Shown piece by piece: positions 1 to 10,834 of a DNA stretch of 64,000 bases. Source of the DNA: Macrothele yani (taxonomy: Eukaryota; Arthropoda; Arachnida; Araneae; Macrothelidae); the NCBI GenBank assembly GCA_039090855.1, contig CM076999.1:111041072-111105071 (forward strand), given 5' to 3'. Made by a program: the position numbers and the translations under genes. Position 1 is the first letter of the stretch; each line of letters opens with the position of its first letter. The notes under the pieces were generated by a model, which saw nothing but the letters and a program-made list of their open reading frames with translations, ran no database searches and was not told the origin of the DNA.

Positions 1-57
1 GAGAAAGAATTTTTTAAAAACATTCCATGTGGCAGTCTTTGAAGTTAAAAGATTACG

Positions 58-1075
58 ATGCTGCAAATTTATCGATTCTTTCAGAGATTCTTTCTCTTAA
101 TTCTTATCGCAATCGTTTGTATTATTTTAGTCGCCAGGATATCAAGCGACTACACTGATTACGGAACTAATATTCTGGATTCGAAGACAGAGATACGCCT
201 GGTCGAAAGGAAACGTCCCTCGTTCGCTAATTTGCAAAATTTGCGGTACACCGCAGATTCTGCACCACGGTGTAATTCCCAAGCTCCTATATCTTTTGAT
301 TCTGGTGCACTCTTCTGCAACTCACTTCATACATCGCTCAACTATTCGCAAGACATGGGGCTCCCAGCCTAAAGTTTTCGGGCACTCCATTCGTGTGGTA
401 TTTCTAGTCGCAGAAACCGGAGAAACAATCAGTTGGAAACTACATCGAGAAATGGAAGAACATCGCGACATGGTGAGAGGCAAATTTTTCGATACTTATA
501 GAAACCTGACTTCCAAGCATCTTCTGGGTTACAAGTGGCTCCTATCGAACTGTGAGCGAGCGTCTGTTGTGATGAAAGTTGACGATGATGTTTTCGTCGA
601 CGTATTCAGAACTGTGCAAGTTCTCACACACACCTTCGGTGCCCACCCGGTAAACCTGCTGGCAGGTCTTGTGAGTCGTTCCATGAGTGTTCGTAGAGAA
701 GGTAAGTGGTCCGTATCCAAGGAGGAATATCCTTTCGACTTATATCCGGAGTACTTGAGCGGCTTTGCGTATTTCGTGTCGCCTGATGCGGCTCGGAAAA
801 TGTGCTCGACAGCCCGAAGCGTGCCTTTCTTCTGGATCGACGACGTCTTCATGACGGGGTTTGTGGCAGACGCAGCCCGAGTGATGAGGACTGACCTTAG
901 CGTCAGGTTCGCGGCAACCGACGGTCTTCTGATAAGATGGCTTCTAGGAAATAGCACTCGACCGAGTCCTTGGATTGCTTCTGAAGTAGAACAGCGGCGG
1001 TGGCCTGAAGACATCTTCAAACTATGGACCAAAACCGTAAAGGCATGGGACATGGACTCACTTTCAGTTTTTTAG
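58..1075 (+). CDS. Beta-1,3-galactosyltransferase-like protein (GT31), frame broken once
   Basis: A type II Golgi glycosyltransferase that would add galactose or a related sugar in beta-1,3 linkage to glycan acceptors. The ATG at 58 opens a short cytoplasmic tail and a hydrophobic anchor at about residues 9-27 (FFLLILIAIVCIILVA). The catalytic domain shows family GT31 motifs in order: RSTIRKTW, FFDTYRNLTSKH, the metal-binding KVDDDVFVD, YPEYLSGFAYFVS, and IDDVFMTG where the family usually has EDV. The anchor is in frame 1 and the catalytic domain in frame 2. The family alignment suggests a net shift of one base near 285-295, just before LLILVHSS. No believable GT-AG intron spans it, so it is a real lesion or a sequence error. 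The joined length of about 339 residues is normal for the family, and single-exon structure is common in it. The exact acceptor cannot be told. Confidence 0.8.
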
Positions 1076-1083
1076 TTTGTACA

Positions 1084-1089
1084 AATAAA
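1084..1089 (+). promoter_or_regulatory. Polyadenylation signal AATAAA
   Basis: A canonical AATAAA lies 8 bases after the TAG stop of the galactosyltransferase, followed by A-rich sequence. This fits a short 3' UTR for that gene. Confidence 0.5.
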
Positions 1090-1169
1090 AAAGTTTAATT
1101 GCAATTAAAAAAACATTAAAACAGAAAAGAAAGAAAACGTGTTCTGTCAAATTCTGACTTCAAAAAGTT

Positions 1170-1935
1170 AGTAAAGCGTCATTTTATTAAATTCTAATGC
1201 TTCAAACTGTCTTTTTTACGCTTTACAACCGTAGGATGAAGAAGCGCTTTGTCTGTCCGTCCGCACGATAACTGGCGTAAAAATGGTTCGATTTCAATGA
1301 AATTTTAGTATATGATAGGGGACCACCTGGGGACGAACCCTATTGAAAATAAGCGAAATGGGGTTAAAGGTCACGACATAGGAACGGGATCCATTCTATT
1401 GCCCTTATGTGTCATAACTTGCGTAAATATGGTTCGATTCCGATGAAATTTTAATATGTCGTGGAGGACCACCTGGGGTCAAACCCTATTGAAAATGGGT
1501 GAAGTGGAGTCAAAGGTCAGGACATAGGAGCGGGATCCATTCCATTGCCCTTATCCGCCATAACTTGCGCAAAAATGTTTCGATTTCGATGAAATTTTAG
1601 TATGTGGTAGGGGACCAGCTGAAGATGACCCCTATTAAAAATGGGCGAAATGGGGTCAAAGATCAGGACGTACGATTGGGATCCATTCCATTGCCCTTAT
1701 GCGTTATAACTTACGAAAAAATGCTTCCATTCCGACAAAACTTTTCATGTTGTTCCGGAAGAATACTTTACCGGTTCTGTTGAATATAATTGAAATGGGG
1801 TCAAAGGTCAGGTCATAGGAGCGAGATTTATTTTACAGCCATTATCCTCATAACTTGAGTAATGATTTCTGGTATGTTGGAAAGCGTATCATAATCAACG
1901 CATTGCATGATTTTACTAACTTGTTTAAAACACAA
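1170..1935 (+). repeat. 146-bp-period repeat element, copy 1
   Basis: The copy begins near GCGTCATTTTATTAAATTC and an ACAACCGTAGGATGAAGAAG block. It is followed by about four degenerate units of roughly 146 bp, each with a GATGAAATTTTAGTAT-type segment, a GGACCACCTGGGG segment and GGGGTCAAAGGTCAGGACA. It ends after GGTATGTTGGAAAGCGTATC and ACTAACTTGTTT. The same plan recurs at 8262, 30765 (reverse) and 59080, so the unit is dispersed and not a local satellite. No ORF is supported. Confidence 0.75.
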
Positions 1936-2836
1936 ATTGGTAAAACACATTGACCTTACGTACAGGTAGACTGCGAATGACGTCACAACTTATGGCTCCA
2001 ACGTGAGAAAGGGAAATGTCACATGATCTTAGTCACAAATGTTGAAAGAAAATTCGACAACTTGTAACAGTGAGTAACGAATTAAGTTATTAAGCAGATT
2101 CTATGATTCTATGGTAATAACGTGATTCCAATCCGTAATTAATTTTTATTACGGGCCATCATTCCACTTGAGTTTTCCATATTGCAGTAATGATTATCGT
2201 ATACAGAAAGCAAAAATCAATATTGAGGTTCAATTCCCAATCTAGGAAGCGTGTGCCTATTAAAGTAACAAAATAGTCATTCGCGTTAAGAAATGAATCT
2301 ATGTGCTTTAAATTTTTCACAAATATTCATCGCAATATTCTAGTCATGACGTATAATAAAGTCTACCTATACACATAGGTACACATTTTACAAAAGAAAA
2401 GTTACTCTGAGTACGGCAACGTCATTTCCGTATATTTTACGTAATATTGAACAGCATACTTCTGGATTTTTCAGATTATTACATACTGTAGCTCATTATC
2501 ATAAATTATTAATGAGAACACCACTTTGCATAAAGTACAAACGTAGCCGGTTCATACAAGAATACACTTTAAACAAATGACCTCCTTCGTCTTAAAGACT
2601 CGTCTTGTGACTCAGAAATGGTTGCATTGAATTTCTATAAATGACAATTTCTTAATGAATATATCACTAGGTTTATTATTCCTAAGAAACGCACTTGGTG
2701 CGTACATGATTTACTCAGTGGGGATTGTTAAAAATAGCCTGTCAAATCATAAGAAAGCATTGAAACTGGATAGCACGGAATCACTTCAGCCTTATGTCAC
2801 GTGATCTGACGCCTCTCATGTTGTGACCACTGTATG
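1936..2836. other. A+T-rich intergenic DNA, nothing recognised
   Basis: No coding potential, tandem array or recognised repeat was seen across this stretch. Confidence 0.4.
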
Positions 2837-3102
2837 GTTATGGTTAAGCTGACCAGAAGTCCCCAATTCTTGAGGACAGTCCTAGAATTTTGTTTACTGT
2901 CCCCAAAAACGTCTGATACCTTTGGAGACGCAAATTGTCCTCAAATTTTGATGTTTGTCCTCAAATGTCCTCGAATTTACACTTCCTCATTAGCTCGTTA
3001 GATTTCTAATGAAAAATGTTCTTAAAAGTAGTTTCCGTTGTACTAGTTTTCCGACATGCTTCTTGTGAAAACAAATTTTGACTTCCTTTTTTTCTTCTTT
3101 CC

Positions 3103-3297
3103 GAGTTTAACGACCACAGAGAGCACTCTAAGGACTATAAGCAGTCACCTGTCTCTAATTTGGAGATATTCGTTCTAGGGAAGGGAAAGAGCAAGTGCTG
3201 TAAGACAAACACACCATCCATGTCTCAGTCGGGACTCGAACCCGCATCCACTTGTACGAATGGTCAGTGGACACTAAACTACTGGCGCGGTCAAATT
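3103..3297 (-). repeat. Divergent tRNA-derived SINE captured inside the TIR element
   Basis: Read on the minus strand it has a tRNA-like head with box-B-like GGTTCGAGTCCCG, then the body seen in the abundant SINE family, ending near GTCGTTAAACTCGG. It is clearly more diverged than the other SINE copies. The same piece sits at the same place in the second TIR-element copy (33705-33925). Confidence 0.65.
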
Positions 3298-3583
3298 TCG
3301 ACTGTACTTGATCTAAGTTTCTCCAAAAACTTTGGCAAAATGAAAAATTCGCCATGCAATTAGTTTGGTGTGCAGCTTGATTTTAATTCGGCACGTGTAC
3401 AAGGTAAAGCATTTCACTTTTGCTAATATGTTCTCACATCATAATTCTACTTTGTCAATACAAATTACCAACATTCTACAAGATATATCCTCTTAAGACA
3501 CAAATTTTAGCATGTAATATCGCACTTATTGAAGCAATGCAGTTTTCTGACAAAAAGATTTGCATATTTATTTTGAGTACGTA

Positions 3584-4964
3584 CTACACTGTGCAAATTA
3601 ATTGGGACAAAGTAAAAAATCACTCTTTTTTTCCAAAACTATGCCTTTATATCATTCTATGCCTTGATATACACTGATAAATACCTGTATCAGTATGAAG
3701 TGTGTCCTCCTTTAGCAGAAATGACCTCTTGAATTTGTTTTTGTATTGACTCCACTAATTGAGTGCACATATTTTTGACTTCATAATCGTGGAACCACAC
3801 TTTTATAGCATTCGTTATCATGCGTCCTTTGGTTGTACAGTCCATTTTATCTAAACATCTCTTCAAAATATTCCACAAGTTTTCTATGGGATTTAAGTCT
3901 GGTAAATTTCCAGGCCAATCAAGTAAATGAATTTGATTTTCTAGCATGAAATGTTTGACCAATTTCGGATTGTGACATGGTGCCAAGTCATGTTGAAATG
4001 TCCCGTCAAAAGTTTGCAAGAATGGAACAATCCTACGTTGTAATATTTCTACGTACTTGGCTTAATTCATCATACTTTGAACAGGAACTAAGCTTCCAGT
4101 GCCATTTGATTAAAAAAAACCCCAAAACATCTGTTTCAGAGGGTGTTTTACAGTTTATTTGACATGCTCAGGTCTTAAGGGTTCACAGTTGCTTCGTCTA
4201 ACGACATTTGCTTGGTAACCCTGCACAAATAAATGAGTTTCATCACTGAAAATTACCTTTTTCCAGTCGTCAGCAGTCCATGATTTATATTTTTTTGGCC
4301 CATGCTATACGTTGTATCTTCATTTTCGCATTCAAATATTGTTTTTGCGTTGGTCTTTTTGCCTTCCGGCCAACTTCCAGAAGCCTACGGCGTACAGTTG
4401 AATCACTAACATCACAACCACTAGCCAATAAATCTCTTTGAAAGTCGGTACTTTTTTGGGGTTTTTTTTATTCATTTTACTATTTCCGATTAGATATTTA
4501 TCGGTTCGGGGAGTTGTTTTTCGTTTTCTTCCACATATACCTCTCCTTTCTGGAGACGATGATCCAGATGCATTGTATCGCGTAAGCAGTCTTGATACAC
4601 TTGATTTGCCTACACCAACTGCAGAAGCGATATCTCTCACTTTCATAGAAGTGTGATCATTCAGAGCAATTATTTTTGCACGCTTCCTTGGGGAAATATC
4701 CATTTTTCAATACACGAAAACAACACGTACTCACAGAGAGCAAAAACTAACATCAACCTGTCACACACGACAGCTCACAACTGAAGCTGAAGTGCCTATT
4801 TCCTGTTTAAAACCGGTCAAACCACATTCTTACTATCAAGTTCTAACAGTCACACCACCTCACAGCTGATAAAACAGGTTTACGTGGGTTTCCGACATCA
4901 ACTGGCGATCATATTACAATTCTGAGAATAAAATAGCTTGTCCCAATTAATTTGCACGGTATAG
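3584..4964 (-). mobile_element. Tc1-like element, family 1
   Basis: Terminal inverted repeats are seen directly (GTGCAAATTAATTGGGACAA and its complement), flanked by the TA duplication expected of Tc1/mariner elements (3582-3583 and 4965-4966). It is 1381 bp long. The reverse-oriented TIR-element copy at 33335 gives the matching empty site around TTTTGAGTATATATATG. Confidence 0.85.
3690..4703 (-). pseudogene. Tc1-like transposase, degenerate
   Basis: This encoded a cut-and-paste DNA transposase acting on its own terminal repeats. The N-terminal piece (4332-4703) begins MDISPRKRAKIIAL and carries a helix-turn-helix with SAVGVGKSSVSRLL followed by a basic GRKRKTTPR linker. The C-terminal piece (3690-4019) carries the second catalytic Asp in FQHDLAPCH and the Glu in LPDLNPIENLW, 34 residues apart (DD34E), and ends GGHTSY. 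The middle third (about 4020-4330) is out of frame or stopped, and the first catalytic Asp region is not open. It cannot make an active enzyme. Confidence 0.85.
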
Positions 4965-5048
4965 TATATGTCCCCAAATGAACTGCCGATTTGGGGACGC
5001 CACGCCCTTTTGTCCTCAAATCAGTGTTCCGATATCTGGTCATCTTAA

Positions 5049-5659
5049 GTTATGGTGGAGTAGAATGACTGGTGCCAAAAGCGACGGATTTCTGTGCCTC
5101 GCTCTCATGATTCTGCCGCCAGATGGCGCCCTAAAGCAAAAGTCTCCTACTTCTGATAGAGAAATGTACGGAGCACTGGCGTTTTCAGTCTTCAAAATTT
5201 ATTTATTTTTTAATTAGAGATGATTGCCAAAAAAAAAACGTTTCGGAGTATTAACTTTTATTTACGTAAAGCATTATTTTTCACACTTTTGCCATTATTA
5301 ATAGTTGTTTTGTAATTTTGCAAGAACTCGAATCTACAAACCTTGCTCGAGAATCCAAGTTCGTACACCTACTACGGTGGGCCTTACATCTACTTAGAAC
5401 AAAAAAACTATTAGAAGACCGTAAAATAAAATAAATAAATAACGTTTTGACAACATTGTTATAAATACAAGCAATATAAAATAACAAAGAATAACCAGGA
5501 ATAAGTGCCAAATGTCGTTGTTAAAAAAATTTATGATAGAATGTGTAGGAATACTTCTGTTATAGAATGTATATACGTCTCCCTTTTTTTTACTAATAAA
5601 AAAAATTGTTAAGGTCAGTGTAGTTTTTTTTATTTGAATATTTTGCCAGTGCCTGGGGA
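5049..5659. other. A+T-rich DNA with one half of a local duplication
   Basis: No gene is seen. A stretch near 5445-5500 (CGTTTTGACAACATTGTT) is repeated with changes near 5950-6000, and 5637-5665 resembles 6170-6198. This suggests an old partial tandem duplication of about 0.5 kb around the SINE at 5660. Confidence 0.45.
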
Positions 5660-5862
5660 TTTTTTTTTTTTGATAGGAGGTTTAACGACCACTGTGAGCA
5701 ACTCAATGGGCTATAAGCAGTCGCCCGTCCCTAATTTAGGGCCACTGGTTCCAGGGAAAGGAGAGATCCAGTGCCGTAAGAAAAACATATCCATACCTCA
5801 CCGGGATTCAAACCCGGACTCCCGGACGAATTATCAGAAGCCATCGCTTAGACCACCGCGCC
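5660..5862 (-). repeat. tRNA-derived SINE (family A)
   Basis: Read on the minus strand, the family has a tRNA-like head with box-A-like TGGCGCAGTGGTCTAAG and box-B-like GGTTCGAATCC, then a body with TGGATGTTGTGTTTGTCTTA, CCCTAAATTAGGGACGGGCG and GGTGGTCGTTAAACCTCCAA, and a poly-A tail. The D-arm and long variable region look like a type-II tRNA (Leu/Ser). This copy is diverged and slightly truncated at its head. The antisense strand gives a recurring short ORF containing GYKQSPVPNLG, which is not a gene. Confidence 0.85.
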
Positions 5863-6412
5863 TTTAATCGACGAATTTTTCTCCAGAAAGCATGTTTATA
5901 TTATTTACTCTTAAAAAACCCTATTGAAATACATAAAAAAATACAAACGTTTTGAAAATATTGTTATAAATGCAAGCAATGTGATAAAACAAATAGACAT
6001 TGGAGTTGAAAACTAAACGTCATAAAAAAAAAATATTTTTTTTTCTGATATAGGACAAATCATTTGTTAAGTTAATTAATTTAAATATTTTACCTCTTTT
6101 TTTTTTCTAAGATTTTTTTTTATTTAAGCGCAAGTTTTTTATTACTCAAATTAAACGTACGAAAATGTGAATATTCTGCCAGGATGTCTGGGGATTTTAC
6201 TCGGAGAAAAGATGACTTTTCTTGGAAATTTACTACCTTTGTTCCATTATTTATGCATTAATATTAGAAAATAAGCCAAGGCTCCAGTTCATAAAGGCAT
6301 GGGTCCAGGCCCACACTGAGCTCGAGTGGGTCCAGAAAAAGATTAGGCTAAAAATCAGAGGCCTAGTTTATAACAAAGTTCAAAATTTGTCGGATAAGAT
6401 GTTTTTGAATTA
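5863..6412. other. A+T-rich DNA, second half of local duplication
   Basis: Homopolymer-rich sequence without a recognisable gene. Parts near 5935-6000 and 6165-6198 are diverged repeats of 5430-5660. Confidence 0.4.
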
Positions 6413-7707
6413 CACTGGCGGAAAGTGAAAAAAGAAAACCAAGAAGGAATTGGCGGACGATCATGAAATTCACATATGTTAATGGGGTCGAGTTTACGTA
6501 GGTGTGATGTTAATTTCGGGACCAACCGGTGAGCGCTTACGCCACAGCACGGCGTAATATGCAAATTATCGTCGGTGGTATTTAAGGAGTACAGCGAAGT
6601 GAATTGAATCAGTCGTCTGCGTACGGACACGTGCGAAGACCCTGAAGAAGCTGCAATGCCTGGACAGGGAAGACGTGTACGATTTCAGCAGCTATCGGAC
6701 TTTGAGCGAGGTCGTCTAGTCGGACTCCGCGAGGCCGGGTGGTCGTATCGTCGTATTGCGGAGCGAATTGGACGGGAAGTATCGTTGGTGGTAACATCCA
6801 CTGCGACGCAAATCCGAGCTGCCGTTGCACCTGAGGTGACTGTGCGAACAAACCGCAACCGTCTACTGGATGCAGGACTACGTGCACGTGTGCCTCTGAC
6901 TCCAGCCCACCGTCAGGAACGGCTGCAGTGGTGTCGCCAACGTCTGCACTGGAGAACGCAATGTCGATCTGTCGTGTTCAGCGATGAAAGCAGATTCTGC
7001 TTGGGAGCCACCGATGGCCGTATGCGTGTTGGCAGACGCACAGGGGAGCGTCTCCACCCTTCTTGCATCCGCCAGCGACACACAGGGCCTACACCTGGTC
7101 TCCTGGTGTGGGGAGCGATCAGCTATCACTCCCGTACACAACTAGTGTTTGTACCGGGTACGTTAAACAGCACCTCTTACATCAACAACATCATTCAGCC
7201 CGTTGTTGGGCCATTTGTAAGGTCGGTCCATCGTGGTGTTTTCCAGCAAGATAACGCACGCCCACACACGCATGTGCAACGCAACATGCACTTCAGGGTG
7301 TGAGACAACTTCCATGGCCTGCACGTTCACCGGATTTGTCCCCCATTGAGCACGTGTGGGATTTTATGGGAAAACTACTTATCCGGTCTCCACGGCCAGC
7401 CACGACCATCCCCGATTTACGCGTCCAGGTTGAGGATGCTTGGAACTCAATACCCCAAACTTACATCCAACATCTGTACGACAGACTTCATGCCAGAATT
7501 GCACAGTGTGACGCAGTTCATGGCGGTTCAACCTCGTACTAACCATGTTAAATGGAAATGTTATTTTTCAGTTTACCAGCAAATACAGCTGTATTTTGCC
7601 ATAATGTTTTGATCACGTTATCCTCTGTATTCCGTTATCATGCTGCATAAATTTCGTTGGTATCAAACGTCTCCTTCTTGGTGTTCTTTTTTCACTTTCC
7701 GCCAGTG
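6413..7707 (+). mobile_element. Tc1-like element, family 2, nearly intact
   Basis: Near-perfect inverted repeats CACTGGCGGAAAGTG and complement, with a TA duplication at 6411-6412 and 7708-7709. The length is 1295 bp. It encloses one transposase ORF with a single frame change. Confidence 0.9.
6656..7542 (+). pseudogene. Tc1-like transposase, nearly intact
   Basis: This is a DDE transposase of the Tc1 type. The ATG at 6656 begins MPGQGRRVRFQQLSDFERGR, followed by a helix-turn-helix with GWSYRRIAERIGREVS. The linker to the second DNA-binding half (SAEIRAAV-like TATQIRAAV) is about 30 residues shorter than in relatives I know, so an internal deletion is likely. Catalytic motifs present are VVFSDESRF (Asp 1), FQQDNARPH (Asp 2) and SPDLSPIEHVWD (Glu), and the protein ends HGGSTSY. 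One frame change lies near 7300, between Asp 2 and Glu. All three catalytic residues survive, which makes this the least decayed Tc1-like copy in the window. Confidence 0.85.
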
Positions 7708-8261
7708 TATATTTCATTAGAAATATATCACAAGCCTCATCGCGGACATAGCTAGATTTAAATAGTCAGGGTTGCATTGAAAAATGTAAGGGTATAACTC
7801 TGTTACAGCCTTTGCTCCCTCACAGCTGGATAGGAATCATTGATATGTGGTAAAAATAGTGCAGGAATTTATAATAACCCCATTAATTTTATAATAACTG
7901 TTTCTTTCTACAAACTGTTTTTGAAAGTGCAACTCACACAACAATGGCTATCAAAGCATTTTCTGGAAAGTGTTGATCGCATTTTTAACTGAGTAATAAG
8001 CCATCTACTGTCCTGGAAAATTATCTTTTAAACGTTTATATATATAAAAAAAATTAACGAATACTGGTCCACTCTAACACAGATAAACATCACAGCAATG
8101 CTCGACAACAAGAAAAGTAGGGGACGATTGTAGAAGAGAGCCACCGACCGGTGTTCTAAAAACCGTGACATCTTTTAACACGGGACGTATAGCGCGCTTT
8201 CGCCACCAGTCATTCTGGTACACCATAACCACGGTGGGCGCGGTCTATCACTACATATGGT
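7708..8261. other. Intergenic, nothing recognised
   Basis: No gene or repeat was recognised between the Tc1-like element and the 146-bp repeat copy. Confidence 0.4.
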
Positions 8262-9190
8262 CGAAAGTAAAACGTCATTTCATTACGTTCTAATACTTGC
8301 AACTGCTTTTTACGCTTTCCAACCGTAGGTTTAAGAAGTGTATATACTCCAGCTTTGTCCGTCCGCCCGTCCGCACGATAACTCACGTGAAAATTGTTCG
8401 ATTTCGACGAAATTTTAGTATGTGGTAGGGGACCACCTGGGGACGAACCCTATTGAAAATGGGCGAAGCAGGGTCAAAGGTCAGGACATAGGAGCGGGAT
8501 CCATTCCATTGCTCTTATGCGTCATAACTTGAGTAAAAATTGTTCGATTTCGATGAAATTTTAGTATGTGGTAGGAAACCACCTGGGCACGAACCCTATG
8601 GAAAATGGGCGAAATGGGATCAAAGGTCAGGCAGGGCATAAGAGCGGGATATATTCCATTGCCCTTATGCGTCATAACTTCCGTAAAAATGGTTCGATTT
8701 CGATGAAATTTTAGTATGTGGTAGAGAGCCACTGGGAACGAACCCTATTGAAAATGGGCGAAATGGGGTCAAAGGTCAGGACACTGGAGTGGGATCCATT
8801 CCATTGCCCGTGTGCATCATAACTTACCTAAAATGCTTGGATTGCGACAAAACTTTATCATGTTGTTCCGGAGGTATGGTGAACCGGTTCGTTGAATATC
8901 AACGAAATGGTGTCAAAGGTCATTGCACAAAAGCCAGATTTATTCCACAGCCATTATTCTCATAACTTGCGTAAAACTGCTTCTATTGCAACAAAACTTT
9001 ATCATGTTGTTCCGGAGGTATAGTGAACCGGTTCTGTTGAATATCATCGAAATGGGGTCAAAGGTCAGGACACACGAGCGAGATTTATTCCACAGCCATT
9101 ATCCACATAACTTGAGTAATAATTTCTGGTATGTTGGAAAGCGTATCATAATCAATGCATTGCATGATTTTACTAACTTGTTTAATTCCA
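8262..9190 (+). repeat. 146-bp-period repeat element, copy 2
   Basis: The fullest copy. The head block (TTTCCAACCGTAGG, CCGTCCGCACGATAACT) is followed by about six units spaced 145-149 bp, seen from successive GGGGTCAAAGGTCA-type words near 8470, 8617, 8766, 8912 and 9057. It ends in ATGTTGGAAAGCGTATCATA and GCATGATTTTACTAACTTG, as in the other copies. Confidence 0.8.
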
Positions 9191-9230
9191 CGTTGCCACA
9201 CAATTTTCTTCGTTTCTTGAAAAGACTAGC

Positions 9231-9247
9231 TCATGGCCCGTGACAAG
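9231..9247. other. Short perfect hairpin
   Basis: CCCGTG and CACGGG flank a five-base loop just beyond the repeat copy. A hairpin near a 3' end is a Helitron trait, but no CTRR end or partner 5' end could be confirmed. Confidence 0.3.
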
Positions 9248-9312
9248 CACGGGTGAAAAAGCTGTGACTTAATCAAAACTATGCCAGCAGTTACTTTCTT
9301 ACAATTTTTTAC

Positions 9313-9487
9313 TAGTTCCTTTTTATTAAATAAAATTACGCTGATTACTTTTTATGAATTCCTTTTTATGAAATAAAATTACGCTGATTACTTTTTTATG
9401 AATTCCTTTTTATGAAATAAAATAACTCTGGTTCCTTTTCATGAAATTACTCTGCAATTTTATTCCTTTTTGTGAAATTACGCTGCA
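9313..9487 (+). repeat. About 45-bp degenerate tandem repeat
   Basis: Three to four diverging units built on TTCCTTTTTATGAAATAAAA and TTACGCTGATTACTTTTTAT. Confidence 0.65.
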
Positions 9488-9699
9488 ATGCGAAGAAAAT
9501 AAAATAAAAAGCGATATAACACCTACGTAACTAAACAAACGTCGCAGACATGCAGTTGTTCGAGCAGATGCGTGTTGCTACAGATGAAGTCGATTGTCTT
9601 ACTAACTTTATTTTTCAGGTATGTCTCCTTGATTTCACGTATCATGCGATAGCGGTGAGCTTAGTTCCTATTTCGGCCACCGGATAAAAGCAGAAGGCG

Positions 9700-9898
9700 C
9701 TGCACATACTAAATGACGTCAGAGCGTTATTTCTTATTTGAACATCGATAACATTAACTTCATTTTATAGCTTAGTATACTTAATGTTTTCTAAAATTTG
9801 ACCATAATTAAGCACTCCAACATTTGTTTGTCTACTGACGTCATCAATGTACAGGCCGCGCCATCTACTTTCGGGTCTCATCACCACCAAAGGAAAAG
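9700..9898. repeat. Fragment of the fold-back repeat family
   Basis: This matches, with changes, the segment at 17720-17870 (GAACATCGAT, CAACATTTGTTTGTCT, CTGACGTCATCAA, CGCGCCATCT) and runs directly into a truncated Tc1-like transposase at about 9899. Confidence 0.65.
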
Positions 9899-10834
9899 TG
9901 CGGCGGGCATTGACGGCTCGCACTGCCACATCACGAACGTTAGCGCAGGAATTAGGAAGTGCTGCGCAACAACCTGTGTCAGCACGTACCGTTCGACGTC
10001 GTCTGCAGGAGCGGGGACTTGTCGCACCGCGCCCATTGCTCCGATTACCATTGACGTTACACCACCGGCGAGTGCGGCAGCAATGGGCCGTTGAACGCCA
10101 CACCTGAACTACGGAATGGCACGACATTGTCTTCTCCGACGAATCCCGCTTCTGCCTGCAACACCACGATGGTCGGATCCGCGTGTGGCGGCACCGTTGC
10201 GAGAGATTGTATGACGCCTGCATTATGCATGGCCATACCTGTCCGTCGCCTGGCGTTATGTGGTTTGGGGCGCAATTGGATATGACACCCGCACCCCTCT
10301 GGTACGCATCGCCGGTACACTCAACAGCCACCGCATCATCTCCGACGTTTTAGGGCCTGTAGTCCTCCCTTACCTGCAGGACCCGCCAGCGGCCATGTTT
10401 CAACAGGACAATGCGCACCCACACGTGGCACGCATCGTGCAACAATTCTTCACGGCCCACCAGGTGTCACTGCTGCCGTGACCCGCCTGTTCTCCCGATA
10501 TGTCACCATCGAACACGTCTGGTCGCTGATCAGCAACCGAGGGGCCCGGCAAGCACCACCCGCTGCTACGCCTGATGAACTGTGGCAACGTGTGGAAGCA
10601 GCCTGCACCGACATACCCCAAGCCCACATCCAAAGCCTCTTTCGTTCGATGCCGCGGCGTGTAGCGGCTGTTATTGCCAGCCATCGGGACCACACGAACT
10701 ATTGATGTTTGCGTGTTCCGCAAGTCGTACGGGCCTGTAAGCTCAATCGTTTCATCTTTGTATGTGTTGTTATGTGTCCATTAAATCTGGCTTTGCTATC
10801 TCGTTCCCTTCTTGGTGTTGCATTTTGGGTGGCA
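9899..10834 (+). pseudogene. Tc1-like transposase, family 3, 5'-truncated
   Basis: This is the remains of a DDE transposase missing its first helix-turn-helix. It starts in the second DNA-binding half (TARTATSRTLAQELGSAAQQ, then PVSARTVRRRLQERGL) and keeps IVFSDESRFCL, FQQDNAHPHVARIV and SPDMSPIEHVWS, so the DD(34)E residues remain. It ends SHRDHTNY near 10705. In-frame stops fall where relatives have Trp (about 10107 and 10480), consistent with TGG to TGA changes. The 3' untranslated part to 10834 ends TGCATTTTGGGTGGC, a truncated terminal repeat when compared with the complete copy at 14850-16191. Confidence 0.85.

Larger units (their letters stand above)
2845..5048 (+). mobile_element. Non-autonomous TIR element with 8-bp target duplication, copy 1
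   Basis: The ends are inverted repeats (TAAGCTGACCAGAAG on the left, complement of TCTGGTCATCTTAA on the right), flanked by a perfect 8-bp duplication GTTATGGT at 2837-2844 and 5049-5056. An 8-bp duplication is typical of hAT elements. Subterminal DNA is rich in repeated GAGGACA / TGTCCTC words. The element encloses an antisense SINE-like segment (3103-3297) and is split by a Tc1-like insertion (3584-4964). Without that insertion it is about 820 bp, matching the 835-bp copy at 33335-34169. No transposase of its own is visible. Confidence 0.7.

Noticed and set aside
529..1053. 174-codon ORF opposite the galactosyltransferase
   Set aside because: Shadow of the sense coding sequence. No motif of its own.
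9231..9247. Helitron 3' end
   Set aside because: There is a hairpin near the repeat end, but no CTRR terminus, no TC start and no AT insertion pair could be confirmed.
9765..10331. 188-codon ORF opposite the truncated Tc1-like transposase
   Set aside because: Antisense of a GC-rich transposase frame. No recognised domain.
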